DNA of 36,044 nucleotides from Oscillospiraceae bacterium. Its GTDB lineage: Bacteria; Bacillota; Clostridia; Oscillospirales; Ruminococcaceae. Below are positions 8,283 through 15,013 of this stretch, one piece after another. The number at the start of each line of letters is the position of its first letter. The first letter of the stretch is position 1. The stretch lies in contig JAEEXH010000023.1 in the NCBI GenBank assembly GCA_016291435.1, positions 1 to 36,044 on the forward strand, in the 5' to 3' direction. A program made the position numbers and the translations under genes. The notes below the pieces were generated by a model. That model worked only from the letters and a program-made list of their open reading frames with translations, did no database searches and had not been told where the DNA came from.

Positions 8283-8786
8283 TTAGCTCTTTGCATAGCC
8301 CAGAGCCTGAGTTGCGCTGGTGTAATTACCGGTGTTGTAATCATCGACGGTCATTGCCTTCGGATAAGAACCCGGATATGCGCCGTTCATAGCTGCTGCT
8401 GCAACGCAAGCGCCGCCCTTATCGATGGTGAATGCGAACTCCTGAACCTTAGCAACATCGCTGAAGTAGCCGTAAACCTTCTTGTGAAGGATGTTAATGA
8501 GAGAATTACCGGTGTAATTGCTGTCAGCAGCCCAGGTAGAACCGCTCTGGTTGGTGTAGTCAGAACCGGCAGCTGCGCCCAGATCCTTAATCTTCTTGTC
8601 CTCAGAATCCATATCGGTGAGGGAAGAGTTCAGAGCGTTGTAGATGGACTTTGCAGTGGTGTTAGCGGTAGTGACCTTGGACTTCTTGACGTAGCCGAGC
8701 ATAGCCGGAACCAGGATAGCTGCCAGAACACCGATGATCGCGATAACGACGATCAGCTCGATAAGGGTAAAGCCTTTCTTTTTCAT
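8283..8786 (-). CDS. Type IV major pilin (likely PilA/PilE)
   Basis: 167 residues starting MKKKGFTLIELIVVIAIIG, a textbook class III prepilin with a five-residue leader, Phe+1 and Glu+5. The hydrophobic helix (about 6-30) is followed by a small globular domain rich in Ser, Thr, Asn and Gly with a single Cys. It is called the major pilin because it is first after its own strong promoter (8892-8920), has the best ribosome site (GAGGAGG), and has a structured leader. It would be processed by the prepilin peptidase at 12044 and polymerised by PilB/PilC. Which of the two pilins is the more abundant is inferred, not seen. Confidence 0.92.
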   Translation of the reverse strand: MKKKGFTLIELIVVIAIIGVLAAILVPAMLGYVKKSKVTTANTTAKSIYNALNSSLTDMDSEDKKIKDLGAAAGSDYTNQSGSTWAADSNYTGNSLINILHKKVYGYFSDVAKVQEFAFTIDKGGACVAAAAMNGAYPGSYPKAMTVDDYNTGNYTSATQALGYAKS

Positions 8787-8886
8787 GATAAATTACCTCC
8801 TCAAATCTTGGGTAGCGGTTCATCGCCGCTTGGATCAGAGTATCCAGTCACCGCGTCGACGTCAAACGCCGTGCTGTTTCTCTATG
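8787..8886 (-). promoter_or_regulatory. Structured 5' leader of the major pilin
   Basis: About 100 untranslated bases. Three successive stem-loops are visible: GCGT/ACGC (8853-8869), TGGAT/ATCCA (8831-8846) and AGCGG/CCGCT (8814-8830), the last two directly abutting. The ribosome site follows. It does not match the c-di-GMP-I (GEMM) riboswitch core. It could stabilise a highly expressed mRNA or control translation. Confidence 0.55.
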
Positions 8887-8891
8887 GTCTA

Positions 8892-8920
8892 AGTATATCA
8901 TAGACGCGCCAAAAAGTCAA
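8892..8920 (-). promoter_or_regulatory. Strong sigma-A promoter for the pilin genes
   Basis: Read on the minus strand: TTGACT (8915-8920), 17-base spacer, TATACT (8892-8897) with TGA before it (extended -10). A-tracts upstream of the -35 box (8921-8940) could act as an UP element. The start would be near 8885. Confidence 0.82.
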
Positions 8921-9105
8921 GGGTTTTTCGCGATTTTTGGACTTTGTGAACAAACTTTTACGAAAGTCGCTTTTTTGGCAGATATTCGATTTTCGTTTTC
9001 GCTGTTTTGCACAAATCTTGTTACTGCTTTGTTACCGGCAGTGCATGCAAATGCGTGCTTCTTGCGCCCTGCGGCGGACATATTCCGCGCATGTATAAAC
9101 AAATG
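8921..9105. other. AT-rich intergenic spacer
   Basis: This lies between the pilT terminator and the pilin promoter. It contains A- and T-tracts and small hairpins (for example GCGG/CCGC near 9071-9087) but no gene and no recognisable factor-binding site. Confidence 0.5.
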
Positions 9106-9137
9106 CGGACCGCCCCGGGATACGCCGGAGCGGTCCG
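9106..9137 (-). terminator. Terminator of pilB-pilT
   Basis: Arms CGGACCGCCCCGGG (9106-9119) and CCGGAGCGGTCCG (9125-9137) form a strong stem starting a few bases past the pilT stop. On the minus strand ATTTGTTTA follows. Confidence 0.75.
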
Positions 9138-9141
9138 ATCA

Positions 9142-10251
9142 TCAGCCGATAATACCCTCGCGGGTAATGACAGACTGACCGCCCATCGCAGTGAGATAGC
9201 GATAGAACTCGGTCTTGTCCTGGCACTTTTCCAGTGCATCGACCTCGTTGACGACATTGTTCTTGACAAGGCGTGCGAGCTCCTGGTCCAGCGACATCAT
9301 GCCGTGTGCCTTACCTGCCTGGATGGAGGAAAGGATCAGGTGGATCTTGCCCTCACGGATCATCGCAGCGATTGCGTCCGTGACGTTCAGGATCTCCATG
9401 GCAGCGATACGGCCGGTGCCGTCCTTGAGCGGGAGCAGGGTCTGCGACACAACGCCGACGAGGACGTTTGCGAGCTGTGCGCGGATCTGGTTCTGCTGAT
9501 GCTCAGGATACACGTCGATGATACGGTTGATGGTATCCGGCGCGGAGGTGGTGTGCAGGGTCGAGAAGACAAGGTGACCGGTTTCAGCCGCAGTGATTGC
9601 AGCCTGAATGGTCTCGAAGTCACGCATCTCACCGACGAGGATGACGTCCGGGTCTTCACGAAGTGCAGCTCTCAGTGCGAGGGCGAAGGACGGAACGTCC
9701 GCGCCGACCTCACGCTGGTTGACCATGCAGCGCTTGTGCTCATGGACATACTCGATCGGGTCCTCAATCGTGATAACATGCGCGCTCTTGTTGCAGTTGA
9801 CATAGTCGATCATGCCGGCGAGCGTAGTGGACTTACCGGAACCGGTCGGGCCGGTGATCAGGACAAGTCCGCGGGGACGCATCGCGAATTCAGCCATGAT
9901 GTCCGGCATGAAGAGGTCTTCGAGCGTCGGGATGTCGTTGCGCAGAAGACGGATCGCGATGGCGATATGGTCACGCTGGAAGAAGATGTTGCAGCGGTGA
10001 CGGTAACCTGCTCTGGTCGTGTAGGAGAAGTCCGTGTCGATGCGCTTGGTCACATTCTGACGCTGCATCTCGTTGGTCATCTGCTCGACGATCTCAGCAA
10101 TCATCTCGTCAGTCATCTCGGGGAAGCCGCCCATCTTGCGGAGCTGGCCGTGCAGACGGACAACCGGGTTGATACCGACCGTGAAGTGAAGGTCAGAGCA
10201 GCCCAGGGAACGGACATCGTTCAGAACATTATTGATGTTAATGGTAGGCAT
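9142..10251 (-). CDS. pilT: Type IV pilus retraction ATPase PilT
   Basis: 369 residues, normal PilT length. An N-terminal PAS-like domain contains SDLHFTVG and VVRLHG. The RecA-like core has Walker A GPTGSGKST (about 133-141), the Asp box (TIEDPIEYVH), Walker B (DVILVGEMRD) and the His box TGHLVFSTLHT. The C-terminal AAMIREGKIH matches the AIRNLIREGK signature that separates PilT from PilB. PilT hexamers depolymerise the pilus, giving twitching motility and DNA uptake. The ATG follows GGAGG. It lies 39 bases downstream of pilB, in the same transcript, and a strong hairpin ends it. All catalytic motifs are intact. Confidence 0.96.
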   Translation of the reverse strand: MPTININNVLNDVRSLGCSDLHFTVGINPVVRLHGQLRKMGGFPEMTDEMIAEIVEQMTNEMQRQNVTKRIDTDFSYTTRAGYRHRCNIFFQRDHIAIAIRLLRNDIPTLEDLFMPDIMAEFAMRPRGLVLITGPTGSGKSTTLAGMIDYVNCNKSAHVITIEDPIEYVHEHKRCMVNQREVGADVPSFALALRAALREDPDVILVGEMRDFETIQAAITAAETGHLVFSTLHTTSAPDTINRIIDVYPEHQQNQIRAQLANVLVGVVSQTLLPLKDGTGRIAAMEILNVTDAIAAMIREGKIHLILSSIQAGKAHGMMSLDQELARLVKNNVVNEVDALEKCQDKTEFYRYLTAMGGQSVITREGIIG

Positions 10252-10290
10252 GATAAATCCTCCGTATATAATATGATAGCAGTGCAGAAA

Positions 10291-11961
10291 TTACACAGCG
10301 TAGGTAACACGGATCAGCTCGTCGATGCTCGTGACACCCTGCTGAACCAGATCGGACACGTTATCACGCAGCAGTTTGGTACCGTTTGCACGCGCTGCGT
10401 TCTCGATCTCCTCGGAGCCTGCACCGTTCGCAATGAGCGTGGAGATGCCGGAGGAGCACTGGATGATCTCGTGGATAGCGGTTCTGCCGCGGTAGCCGTT
10501 GCCGCACTCATGGCAGCCGACAGCGTCATAGACCGGGACAGAGTGATCAATATGCATGAGCTGGTTCTCTTCCTCGGTGGACATTCTCTGCTTGCGGCAG
10601 GCCGGGCAGAGCACCTTGACGAGACGCTGCGCGACAACGCCGATCAGAGAGGAAGCGACCATGTATGCGGGGATACCCATGTCAACGAGACGGACGATGG
10701 TGGAAGCCGCGTCGTTGGTATGGAGCGTGGACAGAACAAGGTGACCTGTGATAGCGGCGCGGATACCGATTTCAGCAGTTTCGGAGTCACGCATCTCACC
10801 GATCATGATGACGTCAGGGTCCTGACGCAGAATAGAACGAAGCGCGGCCGAGAAGGTCATGCCGGACTTGACATTGACCTGGCACTGGTTGATGCCGTCG
10901 ATCTGCTTTTCGACCGGGTCCTCAACGGTAACGACATTGACCTCCGGGCGTGCGATTGCGCCGAGCGCTGCATACAGGGTGGTAGACTTACCGGAACCGG
11001 TCGGGCCCGTAACGAGGATAACGCCGTGCGGGCACTTGATCATGCTCTGGAAGAGCTTGAGGTTATAAGCGGACATACCCAGCTTGTCGAGGGTACGGGT
11101 CTTGATCGCGCCGGTGGAAAGGATACGGATAACGATCTTCTCGCCGTGCACCATCGGGAGCGAGGAAACACGGACGTCGAGCGTGATGCCGTCAACCGTC
11201 TGCGAGAAACGGCCGTCCTGCGGGATACGCTTTTCTGCGATGTTCATGCCGGAGATCAGCTTCAGACGGGTCGCGAGCTGATTCTGCACGTTGGAATTGA
11301 CGTTCATCAGGGTGACAAGGTCGCCGTTGACACGGACACGGATCTGGGTGTACTTCTCGAACGGCTCGATATGAATATCCGTTGCTTCCATACGGAACGC
11401 ATTTTCGACAATCTGCGTTGCCAGCTTAACGATCGGCGCGCTCTCGACACGGTCCTTGGACTCGTCATCGTCGATGATCTCCTGATTTGCACCGACGGAA
11501 TCGAGATCGCCGAGGTCAGACATCTGATATGCCTTACCGATTGCCTTCTTGATCGAAGCACGGGTTGCGAGCACAGGGATCGCATCAAAGCCGGTCTTGA
11601 CCTTGATATCTTCAAAGATAATGAAGTTGACAGGGTCATCTGTTGCAACAGTCAGTCTGCGTCCGGTCTTGTTGATGGCGATGACGCAGTGCTTGTCCGC
11701 CATATCCTGCGGGATCAGGCGTGCGATCTCGCCGTCGACCTCCACGCTGCTCAGGTCCACATACTGCACCTGCAGCTTCACGGAAAGTGCCTGTGCGAAC
11801 TTGACGTCCGACATGAAGCCCAGCTCGACGATCACATCGCCGAATTTCTTGGGCGTGCCGTTTGCCGCAGCCTCGCGCTGCGCCGCCAGCACCTGCTGGA
11901 GCTGTTCCGGTGTGATGTGACCCTCCTCAACGAGGTAGTCACCGATTCGGATGTTTCTCAT
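10291..11961 (-). CDS. pilB: Type IV pilus assembly ATPase PilB with MshEN-type N-terminus
   Basis: 556 residues. The N-terminus (about 4-75) has two repeats of the MshEN/T2SSE_N type, RIGDYLVEEGHITPEQL and KFGDVIVELGFMSDVKF, each followed by an L-x3-L-like tail; such domains bind c-di-GMP in MshE and several PilB proteins. The ATPase core has Walker A GPTGSGKSTT, the Asp box, Walker B DVIMIGEMRD and the His box TGHLVLSTLHT, then a CPAC/CHECGNGYRGR zinc-binding tetracysteine. It powers pilus extension together with PilC. The ATG at 11961 is preferred over a TTG two codons earlier because GGAGG is then at the right distance. pilD is divergent; no clear promoter for pilB was found in the 82-base gap. 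Confidence 0.96.
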   Translation of the reverse strand: MRNIRIGDYLVEEGHITPEQLQQVLAAQREAAANGTPKKFGDVIVELGFMSDVKFAQALSVKLQVQYVDLSSVEVDGEIARLIPQDMADKHCVIAINKTGRRLTVATDDPVNFIIFEDIKVKTGFDAIPVLATRASIKKAIGKAYQMSDLGDLDSVGANQEIIDDDESKDRVESAPIVKLATQIVENAFRMEATDIHIEPFEKYTQIRVRVNGDLVTLMNVNSNVQNQLATRLKLISGMNIAEKRIPQDGRFSQTVDGITLDVRVSSLPMVHGEKIVIRILSTGAIKTRTLDKLGMSAYNLKLFQSMIKCPHGVILVTGPTGSGKSTTLYAALGAIARPEVNVVTVEDPVEKQIDGINQCQVNVKSGMTFSAALRSILRQDPDVIMIGEMRDSETAEIGIRAAITGHLVLSTLHTNDAASTIVRLVDMGIPAYMVASSLIGVVAQRLVKVLCPACRKQRMSTEEENQLMHIDHSVPVYDAVGCHECGNGYRGRTAIHEIIQCSSGISTLIANGAGSEEIENAARANGTKLLRDNVSDLVQQGVTSIDELIRVTYAV

Positions 11962-11979
11962 AATCAACCTCCAAAGCTC

Positions 11980-12008
11980 TTGAAAATTTTGCGAATCTGT
12001 GTTAAAAT
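11980..12008 (+). promoter_or_regulatory. Sigma-A promoter for pilD
   Basis: TTGAAA (11980-11985), 17-base spacer, TAAAAT (12003-12008) with TGT before it. The start would be about 30 bases before the pilD ATG. Confidence 0.7.
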
Positions 12009-12034
12009 AGAATAACAGTACAAACCATGAAGGA

Positions 12035-12050
12035 GGTACCGTTATGTACC
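12035..12050 (+). promoter_or_regulatory. Small hairpin over the pilD ribosome site and start codon
   Basis: GGTAC (12035-12039) pairs with GTACC (12046-12050). The stem holds the last bases of the AGGAGG site (12031-12036) and the G of the ATG (12044-12046), so it could lower pilD translation. The stem is only five pairs. Confidence 0.4.
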
Positions 12051-12967
12051 AAGGTTTTTTCGGAGCATTTCTGCTCGCCGCCCAGACGGGCTGGAAGGAA
12101 TGGCAGTATTATGAGGATGACCTCGCGCACTTCCTTCTGCTTGCGATCCCGATTATGTTTCTCTACGGCATCTGCATCGGCAGCTTTCTGAATGTGGTAA
12201 TCATCCGGCTGCCGCGGGGGGAATCGCTGATCAAGCGCTCCTCGCACTGCATGACCTGCGGCGCGAAAATCCGCATCATTGATCTGATTCCGGTATTCAG
12301 CTGGCTCTTCCTTCGCGGAAAATGTCACAGCTGCGGAGAGAAGATCTCGCCGCGCTATCCGATTGTCGAATCGCTGAACGGCCTGCTCTATGTTGCAAAC
12401 CTGCTCATCTTCGGCGCGAATCTGAACATGATCCTGATGTGCTGCTTCACATCCGTGCTGGTCGTGATCGGGTTTATGGACTGGGACACGATGGAGGTCG
12501 ATCTGCGCGTGCTCGCATGCATCCTGGTCCTGACGGTTCCGAGCTTCTTCGTTGTCAGAGAGCTGACAATCTGGGACAGACTGATCGGTGCTGCCTGCGT
12601 CGGAGTTCCGTTCTTTCTGATCGGAGAAATCAGCCGTATTTTCATCAAGAAGAAAACCGGCGAAGACTATCGCGGCATTGAGCTCGGCGACACATACCTG
12701 ATGGCTGTATCGGGTCTGTATCTCGGCTGGAAAGCAATGGTGCCTGCTGTGTTCATCGGCATTCTTCTTGCTGCAATCTGCGGACTCATCCTTAAGAAAA
12801 TCAGCGGTGATTCAAAGTTTGCGCTGTGCCCGTATCTCTGCGTCGGACTGCTGATCGGTGCAATGTTCGGCGAAGAGATCGTAAACTGGTACATTGAGCG
12901 GAACGCATGGCTCTTTGAAAGTGAGACGATTTCGTATTATTCTTCCTGTTTGTTCCCCACAGTATAA
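12044..12967 (+). CDS. pilD: Prepilin peptidase / N-methyltransferase PilD (type IV)
   Basis: 307 residues with about eight membrane segments. The N-terminal methyltransferase part has GSFLNVVIIRLPRGES (46-61) and the two CxxC pairs (Cys69/72, Cys94/97) that bind zinc. The aspartyl protease part has the first Asp in GFMDWD (Asp146 or Asp148) and the second in ELGD (Asp216) followed by TYLMAVSGLYLGW. The canonical GxGD reads ELGD here, so the first glycine is replaced by Glu213. It cleaves leader peptides of the prepilins in this window and methylates the new N-terminus. It has its own promoter and runs opposite to the other pilus genes. A shared terminator follows. Confidence 0.93.
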   Translation: MYQGFFGAFLLAAQTGWKEWQYYEDDLAHFLLLAIPIMFLYGICIGSFLNVVIIRLPRGESLIKRSSHCMTCGAKIRIIDLIPVFSWLFLRGKCHSCGEKISPRYPIVESLNGLLYVANLLIFGANLNMILMCCFTSVLVVIGFMDWDTMEVDLRVLACILVLTVPSFFVVRELTIWDRLIGAACVGVPFFLIGEISRIFIKKKTGEDYRGIELGDTYLMAVSGLYLGWKAMVPAVFIGILLAAICGLILKKISGDSKFALCPYLCVGLLIGAMFGEEIVNWYIERNAWLFESETISYYSSCLFPTV

Positions 12968-12976
12968 AATGAATCG

Positions 12977-13016
12977 GAAAATCGGGCAGCCGGCAACACC
13001 GGCTGCCTGATTTTTC
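12977..13016. terminator. Bidirectional terminator between pilD and the minor pilin operon
   Basis: AAAATCGGGCAGCCGG pairs with CCGGCTGCCTGATTTTT around a short loop, with a T-run on the plus strand and A/T-rich sequence on the other side. It ends pilD and the long pilC-to-minor-pilin transcript. Confidence 0.85.
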
Positions 13017-13042
13017 ATGCTGTTCGGTTTGCGTTCCAGGGG

Positions 13043-14128
13043 TCAGCTCGGCTGATTATCAATAAACGAGCCGTTGGTGTAGGTCGTTTCCGGAAGGGTG
13101 TAGATGAAGTAGAATCCGTCAAACGGGAAATTCCATGTACCGGTGTGTGCATCATAAGAGGTTAACTGGTTAATGTCAATCGCCGCGAAACGGACTCTGG
13201 TATCTGCCGAGTAGACCAGATCGGGATCGGTCTCATCGTGGTTTGCAGTCAGCAGATAATCAAGACCGGGTGAAGAATACGCTGCACTTGCATCGAGCAC
13301 GTTCTTCATCGAGAAGGAAGAAACCGCACGCTCGGTGCTCGGAACACGGATCAGACCGGCCGCTTCCTTGTTGACGCGGAGCTCACTCATCGAAATTGCG
13401 ATGGTGAAGTCTGCGGGATTGAAGGTCGCCAGATCGGTGTAGGTTTCCATCAGTGCACCTGTGCTGTCCATCAGGTCAAACCGATAGTCGAAATTGCCGT
13501 AGAGCTTCTCGTTGACATACCAGTCTGTCACGCCGGTATCGACGGACGAGACAGGGAGCCAGGAGCTGTACGTCGCGGTGTCGATCGTCGTGTCGTTGAT
13601 CGAATTGACGACCTCAGGCCACTCATCGTGATTCGGGTCGTAGTTGTTGAACCAGAACTTATAGAGAATCATTTTACCGGAGTTCACATGTGCGTCCGTG
13701 AAGTCGGAGACAACCTGGTAGGTATTCGTCCGGAGAGTCGCCTCGCTCACGGCTGTGTTATCGAATGCAAGCACGTAAATGTAACCTGCCGAGTCAATCG
13801 CACGGCGATTCTCGAAGAAATACTCATAGAACTCCTTGACGTGATCCCGCAGCTCAGTCGAGACATCCGGCGTATCGGTGTAGCTGACCGTATCGCTGTA
13901 CGGCTTGTAATACGCATAGCCGCGGATGCGGTTGACGTATTTCAGGTTACCTTCGATCGAGCGCTTCATGTTGTCGATACACGCTGTCGTGCTTTCAAAA
14001 TTGGAGCTGCGCACATAAAATTTCGTGACAGGATCCAGCATTCGAACCGCACTGAACATAATGATTGAGAACAGAGCCAGCACGATGATCAGCTCGATCA
14101 GCGTGAAGCCTTTGCGCGTTTTTTTCAT
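13043..14128 (-). CDS. Type IV minor prepilin, large
   Basis: 361 residues, starting MKKTRKGFTLIEL: class III site with Phe+1 and Glu+5, hydrophobic helix about 8-30. The globular part is far larger than in a major pilin and has many Asp, Tyr and Thr residues. It contains YYKPYSDTVSYTD and, towards the C-terminus, WNFPFDGFYFIYTLPE. It may be a PilW- or PilV-like minor pilin that helps start fibres or presents a binding surface. The start at 14128 is chosen by the AAGGAG site nine bases upstream and the short leader; 13 open codons upstream lack support. It is last in the operon. No adhesive fold is recognised. Confidence 0.85.
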   Translation of the reverse strand: MKKTRKGFTLIELIIVLALFSIIMFSAVRMLDPVTKFYVRSSNFESTTACIDNMKRSIEGNLKYVNRIRGYAYYKPYSDTVSYTDTPDVSTELRDHVKEFYEYFFENRRAIDSAGYIYVLAFDNTAVSEATLRTNTYQVVSDFTDAHVNSGKMILYKFWFNNYDPNHDEWPEVVNSINDTTIDTATYSSWLPVSSVDTGVTDWYVNEKLYGNFDYRFDLMDSTGALMETYTDLATFNPADFTIAISMSELRVNKEAAGLIRVPSTERAVSSFSMKNVLDASAAYSSPGLDYLLTANHDETDPDLVYSADTRVRFAAIDINQLTSYDAHTGTWNFPFDGFYFIYTLPETTYTNGSFIDNQPS

Positions 14129-14160
14129 GCCGCTATCACTCCTTTCTGTCCGCCGCGGCA

Positions 14161-14183
14161 CCCGCACACGAGCTGCATGCGGG
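14161..14183 (-). repeat. Stem-loop between two minor prepilin genes
   Basis: CCCGCA (14161-14166) and TGCGGG (14178-14183) form a hairpin in the 94-base gap of the operon. No T-run follows, so it is not a terminator; a role in RNA processing or stability is possible. Confidence 0.45.
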
Positions 14184-14222
14184 AGCCTGCGGGGAACGAA
14201 TCCACGGTGAAATCAGAGCTTC

Positions 14223-14996
14223 TTACTGATTGATGCCCTGAACAAGTGTGAACCTGCCGTCAGCAGCGAGATTATAGATTGCTGCGGACTTGATGTTCCG
14301 CTGATTGCCGGAAGAATCCAGAATCCATGTGACATAGCGGATGACAACGGACTCCTGCGGATAATTATCAGAATTCGCGATAAAGGTGCCGTGTTCGTCG
14401 TTGATCGGCTGACTTACGCCGCCGGTCAGGGATCTCATGTCACAGTTCACGACTGCATTGATCTCGACCAGCCCGTTCGGATGAGACGTGTCAGGGAACG
14501 GGATCGAGTTGTTGACATATTCACCGGTCGTGGTATCCAGCGTAAAGGGACCGACATCCGAGGTGATGCTGTTGATCGGGAACGGATACGACGAATCGAC
14601 GCGGATACGGACGGTGAAGGTGCCGGCCGGAGAGGTTGCGGAAGGCGGCGCATAGACAAGATACTTGTAGTTTGTGCCGGCGCTTCTGTCCTCCAGCCCG
14701 CTCTCATTCGTGTAACGCGCAGTATACTCGGCGGCACCGGAGGGAATGCTCTCGGAGCCGTACATGATCTGCAGCGTGCGCGGTGTCGCTGTCATGATAC
14801 CGTAGCCGTCTTCCGTACGGCGGTTATCAGCGAACTTTGCCTCATAAGCGAGACGCTTATTGAGCTGGTTGGTGATGCGCATTGTGCCGTTGACGCACGA
14901 CATGATCTCGACCATCAGCAGTGCAAGCACGCCGTAGACCGCCATGGAGACGACAATCTCCATCAGTGTCATGCCTTTGAGATTTCGCTTCTTCAT
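14223..14996 (-). CDS. Type IV minor prepilin
   Basis: 257 residues, starting MKKRNLKGMTLMEIVVSMAVYG: a prepilin site in which Met replaces the usual Phe after the glycine, with Glu+5 kept. The helix spans about 10-35. The body is Ser/Thr/Asn-rich beta-type sequence. AAGGAG six bases upstream supports the start at 14996. An alternative ATG at 15014 overlaps the stop of the giant gene (TGATG), and translation may be coupled. It probably acts with the neighbouring minor pilins in a tip or priming complex; this is inferred from operon position. Confidence 0.85.
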   Translation of the reverse strand: MKKRNLKGMTLMEIVVSMAVYGVLALLMVEIMSCVNGTMRITNQLNKRLAYEAKFADNRRTEDGYGIMTATPRTLQIMYGSESIPSGAAEYTARYTNESGLEDRSAGTNYKYLVYAPPSATSPAGTFTVRIRVDSSYPFPINSITSDVGPFTLDTTTGEYVNNSIPFPDTSHPNGLVEINAVVNCDMRSLTGGVSQPINDEHGTFIANSDNYPQESVVIRYVTWILDSSGNQRNIKSAAIYNLAADGRFTLVQGINQ

Positions 14997-15013
14997 CTGA
15001 AACTCCTTTCTCA

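Noticed and set aside
8787-8886. c-di-GMP riboswitch before the major pilin
   Set aside because: The required GEMM core and tetraloop receptor sequence were not found; only generic stem-loops are present.
9007-12015. 1002-codon open frame on the plus strand across pilT and pilB
   Set aside because: It is the antisense shadow of two well-recognised ATPases, crosses their intergenic gap, and has no ribosome site.
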